A stretch of DNA of 64,000 bases, taken from Stigmatella erecta (lineage in GTDB: Bacteria; Myxococcota; Myxococcia; Myxococcales; Myxococcaceae). The stretch is taken from the NCBI RefSeq assembly GCF_900111745.1, contig NZ_FOIJ01000007.1, forward strand, positions 124,001 through 188,000, written 5' to 3'. The notes below the pieces were generated by a model. The model did not search any database. It was not told where the DNA came from and worked only from the letters and a program-made list of their open reading frames with translations. Positions 38,415 to 45,973 of this stretch are shown piece by piece (position 1 is the stretch's first letter; the number at the start of each line of letters is the position of its first letter). Position numbers and translations under genes: made by a program.

Positions 38415-38801
38415 ATGATTTGCCCCGGTTGCAACGTCGAGATGGCCGATCTCGAAGGGGATGACCTGACGTTGCGGAAGTGTGGAGATTGCGGCGGCCT
38501 GTGGATCGACGTCGCGGACCTCAACCGGGTCCTGCTCCACAACAACCTCCCCGGGCTGGAGAGCCAGGGCGGTAAGCTGGACGCGGATGCGCTCACGGGC
38601 CAGTGCCCGGAGTGCCAGGTGGACCTGGTGCGAGTGACCGGTGGAGACCGGCACCACCCGCTCCAGTACGACACCTGCGAGTCCTGCGGTGGCATCTTCC
38701 TGGAGTCGGAGTTCGCGGACGCGACCGACGCCAAGGTCGCTGTCTCGGAGATCATCGCTTTCTTCCGCTCCTTCAGCGCGAAGAAGAAGACCGCCGTCTA
38801 G
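38415..38801 (+). CDS. Double TFIIB-type zinc-ribbon protein
   Basis: A 128-residue protein with two copies of the zf-TFIIB module. The first reads MICPGCNVEM ... CGDCGGLWIDVADLNRVL, the second CPECQVDL ... CESCGGIFLESEFAD. Each has two CxxC knuckles for one zinc. The C-terminal helix (SEIIAFFRSFSAKKKTAV) is basic. Such proteins are widespread in bacteria and called transcription-factor zinc-finger proteins, but no function is established. It has its own promoter and converges with the next gene. Confidence 0.85.
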   Translation: MICPGCNVEMADLEGDDLTLRKCGDCGGLWIDVADLNRVLLHNNLPGLESQGGKLDADALTGQCPECQVDLVRVTGGDRHHPLQYDTCESCGGIFLESEFADATDAKVAVSEIIAFFRSFSAKKKTAV

Positions 38802-38849
38802 GCCCGCCCGGCCGCAGCCTCCGCCGCCCCCCTGCCCGGCTGCCCTTCC

Positions 38850-39689
38850 TCAGGGCCGGGTCCGGAAGGGCTCTTTCCAAGGGCCGGACTGCTCGCCCTG
38901 CAGGGTGAGCGTGTGTCCATCGGCCGGCGCCTCGCCCGGCTCCAGGGTCAGGGCCGCCTTTCCCTTCTTGGGGATGTCCAGCGTCAGCTTGGCGCCCGAG
39001 GCCGTGTACGTCCCCGTGAGCGTGGTGGGCTCCTCGCCCCCCAAGGGCTCGTGGACGAGCTGGTACGTGCCATCCACGTAGAACGACAGGAAGCGGTCCG
39101 GCGCCCCCTCCAGCCCCGCGTACCAGGTGCCCAGCAGGGGGGCGGTGCGCGCGTCGTACCTCAGCTTCGGGGCCATGTGGGGGCCGTTGAGCGGCTTGCC
39201 CTCCGAGTAGAAGACGATGTCGGTGAGGCACACCGGGGCCTCCGCCTCCTTGCCGGGGAAGGTGTCCGCCACCTCCAGGGTGAACCAGGCGCCGGAGATG
39301 GCCGGGTTCAGGGGCACCGTCTGGGTGCCCCGCTTGTCCTCCACCGTGAAAGTGCGGGCGCTCTCCTTGCCCTGCAGGGTGAGCTTCTTCACCCGGGCGA
39401 AGGCCTTGAAGGCCTGCCGGTCCGAGCCGTTGCCGGTGTAGAGGCGCACCTCGTCCACGGTGGCCACCCCCTTGAAGCCGACGGACAGCGGGCTCTTGCC
39501 CCCTGCCGGCGCGCACCAGACGGTGGTGTCGCGCCCATCCAGGATGTTCAGGGGGGTGTAGCGCTCGGGGTGCGAGTCCTTCTCGAGGTAATCCGCCGCC
39601 TGGGCGTAACCTGCGGGAGGCTGCGCGGCGAGCGCGGGCAGCGGGAGGGCGAGGGCCAACAGCGGGGAGAGCATCGGGATGCGGCGCAT
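38850..39689 (-). CDS. Exported protein with NADase-type glycan-binding (discoidin-like) domain
   Basis: A 279-residue protein with a type I signal peptide (cut after LPALA). Residues 28-175 resemble the discoidin-like NADase-type glycan-binding domain: YTPLNILDGRDTTVWCAPAG, then VDEVRLYTGNGSDRQAFKAF and LTDIVFYSEGKPL. A beta-rich C-terminal domain follows (LLGTWYAGLEGAPDRFLSFY, LTGTYTASGAKLTLDIPKKG) of the lipocalin-like/copper-resistance-like kind. The start at 39689 has no clear ribosome-binding site. Likely periplasmic or surface sugar binding; no enzyme residues are seen. Confidence 0.75.
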   Translation of the reverse strand: MRRIPMLSPLLALALPLPALAAQPPAGYAQAADYLEKDSHPERYTPLNILDGRDTTVWCAPAGGKSPLSVGFKGVATVDEVRLYTGNGSDRQAFKAFARVKKLTLQGKESARTFTVEDKRGTQTVPLNPAISGAWFTLEVADTFPGKEAEAPVCLTDIVFYSEGKPLNGPHMAPKLRYDARTAPLLGTWYAGLEGAPDRFLSFYVDGTYQLVHEPLGGEEPTTLTGTYTASGAKLTLDIPKKGKAALTLEPGEAPADGHTLTLQGEQSGPWKEPFRTRP

Positions 39690-39773
39690 GGGGCCATTTT
39701 GGATCGGTCCGCGCCGCCCGCTCCAGTCCACGGCAGCCCTGGATGAAAATGCCGCTCGCGTTGTTTGCGGTGC

Positions 39774-39803
39774 TTGACACACGCCGCCCCGGGGCAAGAG
39801 TAC
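39774..39803 (+). promoter_or_regulatory. Candidate promoter of PPC-repeat lipoprotein
   Basis: TTGACA at 39774-39779 is perfect. The -10 is weak: GAGTAC at 39798-39803 with an 18-base spacer. The site lies 23 bases before the preferred start at 39826, and the opposite strand gene begins at 39689. Confidence 0.45.
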
Positions 39804-39825
39804 GCCGCCGATGCGAGGAGAGGTG

Positions 39826-41727
39826 ATGCGACGTCTGGTCTGGATTGCTGTGTGCGCCGCACTGTCCGGCTGCCCCAAGGGCAAGGAAGAGGTGCCCGAC
39901 GCGGGCCCGCCCGCCGACGCCGGCCCCGACACGTTGACCGAGAAGGAGCCCAACGAGCGGCCCGACCAGGCCCTGGCCCTCGTGCGGGACGCGGTGGTGA
40001 GCGGCGCCCTCTCGGCCGACCCCTCCAAGCCGGACGAGGACTGGTACCGGCTGGCCCCCGCCACCGCGCGCACCGCGGACCTCACCCTGTCCGGCATTCC
40101 GGGCGTGGACGGGGTGCTGGAAGTCTATGACCGGGACCGCAACCGCCTGGGCAGCGTGAACAGCGAGGGGGACGGCAAGCCGGAGCGCCTGCCGAACCTC
40201 TACGTCGAGGGCGAGCGCTTCGTGCGCGTGTCCTCGGCGCGCAAGGGCAGCGGCGGGGCCTACACCCTGACGCTGAGCTACCGGCGGCCCCATGACGGCG
40301 AGGAGCGCGAGCCCAACGACCGGGCCGTGGACGCCACCCCGCTGACGCTCGGACAGGCCGTGGCGGCCTACATCGGCCATTCGGGCGACGAGGACTGGTA
40401 CCGCATCGAGCTGCCCTCCCCGGAAGCCGAGGCCCCGCCCACCGGGGCGCCCCCGGCCCCTCCGGAGGCCTTGCCCCCCGCCCCCACCGAGGCCGCGCCC
40501 CTGGAGCCCCCCGCCGCCCCGCCTCCTGGCGACGCGCCTCCCGCGGACGGCATGGCGGCCCCGCCCGAGGAGACGGCCCTGCCCACCGAAGGCCTCGTCC
40601 CGCCCGGGGTGCTGGGCGGCGACGCAGGCCCGGTGGCCCAGGCGGATGCCGGCCCGGCGCTCCCGCCCGAGCCTCCGAGCGTGGCCCTGAAGATCGAGCT
40701 GTCCGCCCTGGACGGCGTCCGTCCGGAGCTCTCCGTGCTCTCCGCCGCGGAGGCGCCGCTGTTCACCTTGCGCGGCAAGGAGGGCGAGGCGCTCTCGCTG
40801 CGCAACATCGGCGTGCGCGCCACGGACCGCGTCGTCTACGTGGTGGTGAAGAGCGGGTGGATCGGCACGGGCAAGGAGGCCCGGCGGGCCTACAACGCGG
40901 CGAGCGCCTACACCCTCTCGGTGTCGCGGGAGGAGGCGGGGGCCAACGCGGAGCTGGAGCCCAACGACGAGCTGTACAAGGCCACGCCGTTGACTTCGGC
41001 GGGGTTCAAGGAGGGCTTCCTGGCCCCCAAGACGGACGTGGACCACTACGTGCTGCGCACGAGCGAGCCCGTGCTGGCCAAGGTGGAGCTGTCCGGGGTG
41101 GACCGGTTGGACCTGGTGCTCTCGGCGGTGGAGCCCCCCGAGGGGGACGGCGCCCAGGAGACGGTGACGCTGCGGGCCAACGACGGCGCGGTGAAGGAGC
41201 CCGAGCGCCTCAACAACGTCTCGTGCCGGGGCACGTGCTACTTCCGGGTGGAGAGCGCCACCCGGAAAATCGAGGGCAAGTGGGTGAAGGACTTCGAGAA
41301 CCCGGAGGTGCCCTACCGCATCTCCGTCACCACGGTGCCCGACAATGGCAGCGAGGAGAGCGAGCCCAACAACACGGCGGCCCGGGCCACGGCGCTGACA
41401 TTCGGCAAGCCGCTGCGCGGCACGGTGTACCCGGTCAAGGACGTGGACTACTACCGGCTGGACCTGTCGGACCGGCCGGTGCGCACCTCCCTGCGGGCCA
41501 CGCTCTTGGGCATCCTCAAGGTGGACGTGGGGCTCTACCTCCACCGCCTGGGCGAGGACGGGAAGCTGGCGCTCGTGCAGACGGCCGACCGGGCCAAGGG
41601 GGACCAGCCCGAGAGCATCCGCTACAGCGCCGAGCCGGGGGTCTACATCCTGGAAGTCCGCGACACGAAGAACCGCGAATCCAACTTCCAGGACTCGTAC
41701 CAGCTGTCCGTCGAGGAGGGGGACTGA
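39826..41727 (+). CDS. Lipoprotein with four PPC-type repeats
   Basis: A 633-residue lipoprotein (lipobox ALSGC, Cys16). The start at 39826 is favoured over 39811 because AGGAG sits five bases upstream. Four domains of about 120-160 residues each open with an EPN motif and a D-D-W/Y pattern: TEKEPNERPDQALAL ... DEDWYRL; EREPNDRAVDATPLTLG ... DEDWYRI; LEPNDELYKATPLTS ... DVDHYVL; SEPNNTAARATALTFG ... DVDYYRL. This is the bacterial pre-peptidase C-terminal (PPC) fold. Repeat 2 is interrupted by a Pro/Ala-rich insert of about 85 residues. A cell-surface binding or scaffolding role is inferred. It precedes tRNA-Gly. Confidence 0.85.
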   Translation: MRRLVWIAVCAALSGCPKGKEEVPDAGPPADAGPDTLTEKEPNERPDQALALVRDAVVSGALSADPSKPDEDWYRLAPATARTADLTLSGIPGVDGVLEVYDRDRNRLGSVNSEGDGKPERLPNLYVEGERFVRVSSARKGSGGAYTLTLSYRRPHDGEEREPNDRAVDATPLTLGQAVAAYIGHSGDEDWYRIELPSPEAEAPPTGAPPAPPEALPPAPTEAAPLEPPAAPPPGDAPPADGMAAPPEETALPTEGLVPPGVLGGDAGPVAQADAGPALPPEPPSVALKIELSALDGVRPELSVLSAAEAPLFTLRGKEGEALSLRNIGVRATDRVVYVVVKSGWIGTGKEARRAYNAASAYTLSVSREEAGANAELEPNDELYKATPLTSAGFKEGFLAPKTDVDHYVLRTSEPVLAKVELSGVDRLDLVLSAVEPPEGDGAQETVTLRANDGAVKEPERLNNVSCRGTCYFRVESATRKIEGKWVKDFENPEVPYRISVTTVPDNGSEESEPNNTAARATALTFGKPLRGTVYPVKDVDYYRLDLSDRPVRTSLRATLLGILKVDVGLYLHRLGEDGKLALVQTADRAKGDQPESIRYSAEPGVYILEVRDTKNRESNFQDSYQLSVEEGD

Positions 41728-41755
41728 GCGGCCTCCACGCCCCCGACACTTCCCG

Positions 41756-41784
41756 TTGACAAGGCAGGTCCGGGCCCCTACTTT
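41756..41784 (+). promoter_or_regulatory. Promoter of tRNA-Gly
   Basis: TTGACA at 41756-41761, 17 bases, TACTTT at 41779-41784. Transcription would start near 41791, nine bases before the tRNA. A G/C-rich discriminator follows, as expected for a stringently controlled stable-RNA promoter. Confidence 0.8.
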
Positions 41785-41799
41785 GGGCCCGCTTCAGCC

Positions 41800-41872
41800 G
41801 CGGTGGTAGCTCAGTTGGTAGAGCACGAGCTTCCCAAGCTCGGGGTCGAGGGTTCGAATCCCTTCCGCCGCT
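41800..41872 (+). tRNA. tRNA-Gly (anticodon CCC)
   Basis: Full cloverleaf by hand folding: acceptor GCGGTGG/CCGCCGC with one U-G pair, D-stem GCTC/GAGC, anticodon stem CGAGC/GCTCG with loop TTCCCAA (anticodon CCC at 41833-41835), T-stem GAGGG/CCCTT with loop TTCGAAT, discriminator U at 41872. The 3' CCA is not encoded (CAC follows). It reads GGG glycine codons. Strong promoter upstream, hairpin downstream. Confidence 0.95.
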
Positions 41873-41880
41873 CACTCATA

Positions 41881-41921
41881 AAGGCCGGTAGTTCCTGGGG
41901 AAACTCGGGGCTACCGGCCTT
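41881..41921 (+). terminator. Hairpin after tRNA-Gly
   Basis: An 11-bp perfect stem (AAGGCCGGTAG / CTACCGGCCTT) with a 19-base loop, nine bases after the tRNA. Only a short mixed T stretch follows, so it is a likely but not classic terminator. Confidence 0.6.
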
Positions 41922-42105
41922 CGTGTTTCTGGGCTTGGGCGCGTCCCCGTTTCCAACACCCGACGTGGAAGAGATGGAGTCCCTGGGGATCCGCTGACGG
42001 GCTTGTTGCCTCCCGACAGAAGGGGCCACTGAGGCAGTCTCTTTCTGCCGGGTCCGGGGGTGGCCGGCCCTGTTCAATCCCTAACCAACAAAGGCGCACG
42101 GACGA

Positions 42106-42146
42106 GGGCCTGGAAGCTCCGCAAACGTTTCGGGGCCTCCAGGCCC
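42106..42146 (+). terminator. Inverted repeat in the tRNA-GH16 intergenic region
   Basis: Arms GGGCCTGGA (42106-42114) and TCCAGGCCC (42138-42146) with a 23-base loop. It may be a second terminator or part of a leader for the glucanase gene. The remaining 41922-42288 has no coding potential that I trust. Its last part (about 42185-42240) is locally AT-rich and the likely promoter zone of the GH16 gene. Confidence 0.4.
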
Positions 42147-42288
42147 TTCGCTCTTCAGTAATAGCCTGCCGCGTCATCATTTCCTGCAAAGCAATCATTC
42201 GATGTTTTATGAGAATTCATGTAAAAGCCGAGTCCTCTGATGGACGGCTCGCCAACCCCGGCGGGCCGGGCCGAGGGGGATTTCCGAC

Positions 42289-43191
42289 ATGAGCAAGCTT
42301 TCCAATTCGAAGCGTCTGGGTGGCTTCAAGCACCTGCTGGCGGTGGGCGTGGGCACCGCGATGCTGGCCACCACGGGCTGTGGGCCCGAGGAAGTCCAGG
42401 CGCCCGCCGAAGCGGCCACCACCGAGCAGGCCGCGAACCGGGCCGGCTGGGTGCAGATCTGGAGTGATGAGTTCGACGGCACCAGCGTCAACACGTCCAA
42501 CTGGTCCTACGTCACCAACATCCACGTCAACAACGAGCAGCAGCAGTACACCACTTCGTCCCAGAACGTGTCGGTGAGCAACGGCACGCTGAAGCTCACC
42601 GCGCGCCTCCAGTCCAACAACGGCTACCCCTTCACCTCGGGCCGCCTGGAGAGCGCGGGCAAGCGCCAGTTCGGCCACACCCGCGTCGAGGCGCGCATCA
42701 AGCTGCCCGTGGGCCCGGGGCTCTGGCCTGCCTTCTGGATGCTCGGCCACGACATCAACTCCGTGGGCTGGCCGAACTGCGGCGAGCTCGACATCATGGA
42801 GAACGTCGGCTACCGCGACTGGACCTCGGGCGCGCTGCACGGCCCTGGCTACTCGGGCAACACGCCCATCAACAGCCGCTTCTACCCGAACTCCGCCGTC
42901 AGCAACTTCCACGTGTACCGCGCGGAGTACTCGCCCACGGACGTGAAGTGGTACATCGATGACGTGCTGGTGAAGACGGCGACGAAGGCGGAGGTCAACC
43001 GTTACGGCGCCTGGGTGTATGACAAGCCCTTCTACATCATCCTCAACCTGGCGGTGGGCGGCTCCTATCCCCAGGGCGTGAATGGCGCCACCTCGCCGTA
43101 CCCCGGCGTGCCGCAGTCCACGGTGGACCTCATCCGCAACACGCCGCAGTCCATGGAAGTCGACTGGGTGCGCGTCTATCAGTGGCGGTAG
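42289..43191 (+). CDS. Glycoside hydrolase family 16 lipoprotein (beta-glucanase type)
   Basis: A 300-residue lipoprotein (lipobox ATTGC, Cys31). One GH16 domain fills the mature protein: WSDEFDGTSVNTSNWSYVTN at the start, FGHTRVEARIKLPVGPGLWP, the catalytic motif GELDIMEN with nucleophile E166, D168 and acid/base E171, then VYRAEYSPTDVKWYIDDVLV and ending with VDWVRVYQWR. The family cleaves beta-1,3 or mixed beta-1,3-1,4 glucans, and the laminarinase-like branch fits. In a predatory soil bacterium it could attack fungal or algal glucan. All catalytic residues are present. Confidence 0.95.
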   Translation: MSKLSNSKRLGGFKHLLAVGVGTAMLATTGCGPEEVQAPAEAATTEQAANRAGWVQIWSDEFDGTSVNTSNWSYVTNIHVNNEQQQYTTSSQNVSVSNGTLKLTARLQSNNGYPFTSGRLESAGKRQFGHTRVEARIKLPVGPGLWPAFWMLGHDINSVGWPNCGELDIMENVGYRDWTSGALHGPGYSGNTPINSRFYPNSAVSNFHVYRAEYSPTDVKWYIDDVLVKTATKAEVNRYGAWVYDKPFYIILNLAVGGSYPQGVNGATSPYPGVPQSTVDLIRNTPQSMEVDWVRVYQWR

Positions 43192-43203
43192 TCTGAACAG
43201 GCT

Positions 43204-43231
43204 CCGGGCGGGCCGTGTACCGGCCCCCCGG
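43204..43231. terminator. Hairpin between converging genes
   Basis: Nested stems: CCGG/CCGG outside and GGGCCG/CGGCCC inside with a five-base loop, in the 60 bases between the converging GH16 and immunity-type genes. It is near-symmetric and has no T-run; it may serve both transcripts. Confidence 0.4.
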
Positions 43232-43251
43232 CGTCACCGTGTGATGGGCCG

Positions 43252-44502
43252 CTACACCACCGGGTTCCGCCAGCTCCGGGACAGGTGCCCCTGTCCCTCC
43301 TGGCCGAAGCGCCGCAGCAGCGCGTCCCGGCCCGTCTTTCCGTGCTCCAGGAGGTAGGCCAGCTCCGTGGGCAGCAGCGCCTTGACGGTGACGAGCCGCA
43401 CCTCACCGGCCGGCATGGAGAAGGACTGGGGAAGCGTGCCTGGCTCCATGCCCAGCAACACCCCCACCCTCCCCTCCTGGGTGATGAGAGGCTCGGGCAG
43501 GCCCTTGCCGGAGACCTCCATGGACAGGAAGCCGGACCTCACTTTCTCGCGCACCCGCTCGTGCTCCGCGACCTCGTCCGCCACCCGTTCCAGGAGCAGC
43601 AGGGGCCAGCTCTTTTCGGCATCCTGGAGAGGCTCGTCCGTCTCCAAGGCCAACTCCAGGCCGAAGCCCACGGACGGCTCCACGCGATCCACGAAGAAGT
43701 CCGAGAGCCCATCCGTGACCAGAAGCGTGCGCCCACCCGGGCGATGGATGATGCGCCAGACCTGACGCCGGGCGGGCCACGCCCCGCCTACAACCATGGG
43801 GATGATGGCTTCCTCATCCAGCCGCCCCAAGGTGCGCCAGAAGGCTTCGCGGGCGGCATCTGTCTGCTCTCGCAGTTCGATGAGCCTGCGGTTCCGCTCG
43901 CGCTCCTCCGGGCTGATGGCGCTCGGGCCGGTGACCTCCGTGAACTTCACCCCTGTTACCCCCGCGCGCTCCAGGGCTTCCTTGACGTCCTCGGACACGA
44001 GGAGGACCACCGTCCACCCCCAGGGACGGAACACCTGGGCATCCCCTACCTTCGCCGGGTCGATGCGCATGCCGTGAACGGCCCGATACTCACCCACTCT
44101 GTCTGGCTGCCCGTCCTCCGGCTTCCAGTACTGCACCTCTGCCGAGGCCTGGTCGTCGATGCACCGGATGGCACGCGTGGCGACGAGGATGCAGTACGGC
44201 TCGGGCTGGCCATCCACGCCCACCGGGATGGCTTGCACGTCGTCGGGAGCCAGCTCCGCGAGGAGGTCAGCCACCCTCTGATGAAGGATGGGGGTGACAC
44301 CGACACCCGCCAGGGAGAAGTCGAGCGGCGTGCCTGAATGGGTGATGGGCACCCGGAGCTGTTCCTCGACGCGCACAGGGCGCCCCTCCGCGAACTGCCA
44401 TGGATCATCGACCTCTCGGCCCTGTGAGCCGGCCGGGTCTCCCAGTTCCCAACGCCCCTGGATGTAGACATCATCGTGAAGATCGAAGTACCGCCTCTTC
44501 AT
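43252..44502 (-). CDS. Double-domain immunity-type protein (Imm11/DUF1629-like plus SUFU-like)
   Basis: A 416-residue cytosolic protein. Residues 1-190 look like the Imm11/DUF1629 domain common in myxobacteria (MKRRYFDLHDDVYIQGRWEL, PLDFSLAGVGVTPILHQRVA, RIDPAKVGDAQVFRPWGW). Residues 210-400 look like a SUFU-like domain (DAAREAFWRTLGRLDEEAII, VTDGLSDFFVDR, GFGLELALETDEPL). Both families occur as immunity proteins to polymorphic toxins; this recognition is from memory of the families. No toxin with a matching partner lies in the same operon. It diverges from the small lipoprotein gene across 83 bases. Confidence 0.75.
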   Translation of the reverse strand: MKRRYFDLHDDVYIQGRWELGDPAGSQGREVDDPWQFAEGRPVRVEEQLRVPITHSGTPLDFSLAGVGVTPILHQRVADLLAELAPDDVQAIPVGVDGQPEPYCILVATRAIRCIDDQASAEVQYWKPEDGQPDRVGEYRAVHGMRIDPAKVGDAQVFRPWGWTVVLLVSEDVKEALERAGVTGVKFTEVTGPSAISPEERERNRRLIELREQTDAAREAFWRTLGRLDEEAIIPMVVGGAWPARRQVWRIIHRPGGRTLLVTDGLSDFFVDRVEPSVGFGLELALETDEPLQDAEKSWPLLLLERVADEVAEHERVREKVRSGFLSMEVSGKGLPEPLITQEGRVGVLLGMEPGTLPQSFSMPAGEVRLVTVKALLPTELAYLLEHGKTGRDALLRRFGQEGQGHLSRSWRNPVV

Positions 44503-44585
44503 GGAGGGCTCCTTGAGTCACACGGGAAAAAGCAGGTACCCGTAAATGGGTATACTCCGATCCGTAGGTTCTGACCGGGGATCCT

Positions 44586-45137
44586 ATGGCTCTGTCCATT
44601 CACATTTCGCGCTCAACCTGGGCTCTCGTGTTGGGGGCGAGCCTCATCGGCACCGCTGGCTGTAGCTCGACGCAAGTCGCGTCCAAGGGCATTCCTGGGG
44701 CAGGCTTCGCGAACAACTCCCCCGCACATGGCAACGCTATCGTGCGGAGTGGGAACGCCATCGCTCAAGCCGCACGGTGCAGTTCCACAGACAGTACGGT
44801 TTCGTGTTGCCTCAAGCAGCACCCAGGCGAGTACGAGCGCTGCGGGGCGATGGGTCCTAAGCAAGCTCCCAAGCAGACTCCCAAAAAAGCTCCCAAGCAG
44901 AGCCCTGAGAATGCGCCGGACGTCTATCCCCCCCTTACGGACCTGCCGCCAGATCAAGTGCGCGAGAGGGACGAGAAGTGCCGCGACTATTGGAATCAGT
45001 GTATCGCGCTCGGAGGCGAGTATGAGATGCGAGGACAATTCGGGCAGACGATCTGCCGGTCTTGTTACCAGCGCTGTCGAGCAACCGGGATCTGGCCCGA
45101 TAAGGTCAACGACCTTGAGTGCCTCGGAGGCGATTAG
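44586..45137 (+). CDS. Small Cys-rich lipoprotein, candidate toxin or surface factor
   Basis: A 183-residue lipoprotein (lipobox GTAGC, Cys26). After a Ser/Asn-rich part comes a repetitive Lys/Pro/Gln linker (PKQAPKQTPKKAPKQSPE) and a compact C-terminal domain of about 55 residues with five Cys and a conserved-looking WP: CRDYWNQCIALGGEYEMRG, then TICRSCYQRCRATGIWP. This lipoprotein-linker-Cys-domain plan resembles myxobacterial lipoprotein toxins exchanged by outer-membrane fusion and other paralogous lipoproteins, but no toxin fold is recognised. GC content is lower than in neighbours. The small gene starting two bases after its stop would be the immunity candidate. TATACT at 44551-44556 is a possible -10. 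Confidence 0.75.
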   Translation: MALSIHISRSTWALVLGASLIGTAGCSSTQVASKGIPGAGFANNSPAHGNAIVRSGNAIAQAARCSSTDSTVSCCLKQHPGEYERCGAMGPKQAPKQTPKKAPKQSPENAPDVYPPLTDLPPDQVRERDEKCRDYWNQCIALGGEYEMRGQFGQTICRSCYQRCRATGIWPDKVNDLECLGGD

Positions 45138-45139
45138 CC

Positions 45140-45640
45140 GTGGCGCGCTCACGCAGGGAATGGTGGAGCACGATTGCAGAGGCACGCGAGTGGTTGACCT
45201 TCGGAATGACTCACGCCGGAATTCCTTTCGAGGTGTTCGTGGCAGCCCTCAAGGACCTGGAGCGGCAGTTTGCAAGCGAGGCACGAACCCCCGCTGAACG
45301 CCTGCACTTGAAGCGTTTGACGGCGCTTGATGCTGTTGATGAAGCGTTCGGTCAGTACCGGCCCTGGGGAGACTTTGGCCCGTGGCTGCGCAGAATCAAG
45401 CGGCTGGGCTTCCCGGATCTCTGGAACCGCTTCCACATCTCGACCATCTATGTTCAGTCCTTACCCAACTTCCGGGAACGAGCTCCGGACGCCTTCGCCA
45501 TGCTGGCAGACACGGAACGCCGGGTGAGGCGGTTGCGCAGGGCTCATCCCTCACGCCAGCAGATGCTAGATGGCATCGGGCACGCCCGGATTGAGGCCGC
45601 GAGATATGGCATCCATCCTCCAGAGAAGCTGAAACGGTAG
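45140..45640 (+). CDS. Unknown cytosolic protein paired with the Cys-rich lipoprotein
   Basis: A 166-residue protein without signal peptide or membrane segment. The start is GTG at 45140, with GGAGG nine bases upstream inside the end of the preceding gene, so translation is coupled. It is helical and Arg-rich (MARSRREWWSTIAEAREWLT, PFEVFVAALKDLERQFASEA, YRPWGDFGPWLRRIKRLGFP). I do not recognise the family. Position and size fit an immunity or chaperone protein for the upstream lipoprotein. Confidence 0.7.
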   Translation: MARSRREWWSTIAEAREWLTFGMTHAGIPFEVFVAALKDLERQFASEARTPAERLHLKRLTALDAVDEAFGQYRPWGDFGPWLRRIKRLGFPDLWNRFHISTIYVQSLPNFRERAPDAFAMLADTERRVRRLRRAHPSRQQMLDGIGHARIEAARYGIHPPEKLKR

Positions 45641-45973
45641 GGCTGGCCGCCCCTGCGCCATCCTCTCCAGCAACAAGACAATCAGGCCTTGGGTTTCTCC
45701 ATCATTCATTGCCTTCTTGAGGCACTTCCTTCTCCCTCAGCCGTAGGCTGCATGTGGCGGCCGCCATAAGGTCAAACATTCCGCCCACCAAGCAAAAAGC
45801 CTCTCTCACCACACTCTAGATTGTACTCTAGCTGCTCTCTCACCAAGCGAGCCTTTCTCCAGAGAATAGCCTCTCTTGACCTCTCTCCGAGCCATGGTGT
45901 CTGCTTTGAACGCTGACAGCGAATGGACCGCCCTGCAGCGTGTCCCGCAGTTCAGCCTTCAAAGGAGCATCGG
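45641..45973. other. Non-coding stretch with CTCTCT repeats
   Basis: 333 bases without a gene, visibly less GC-rich than the rest. CTCTCTCACCA occurs at 45801-45811 and 45835-45845, the related CACCAAGC occurs twice, and ACTCTAG twice around 45815-45832. No inverted repeat or transposase remnant was seen. Only the last part, with AAAGGAG at 45962-45968, is clearly the leader of the next gene. Confidence 0.4.

Noticed and set aside
45641-45973. Possible CRISPR or short tandem repeat array
   Set aside because: Only two copies of an 11-base repeat occur, without regular spacers.
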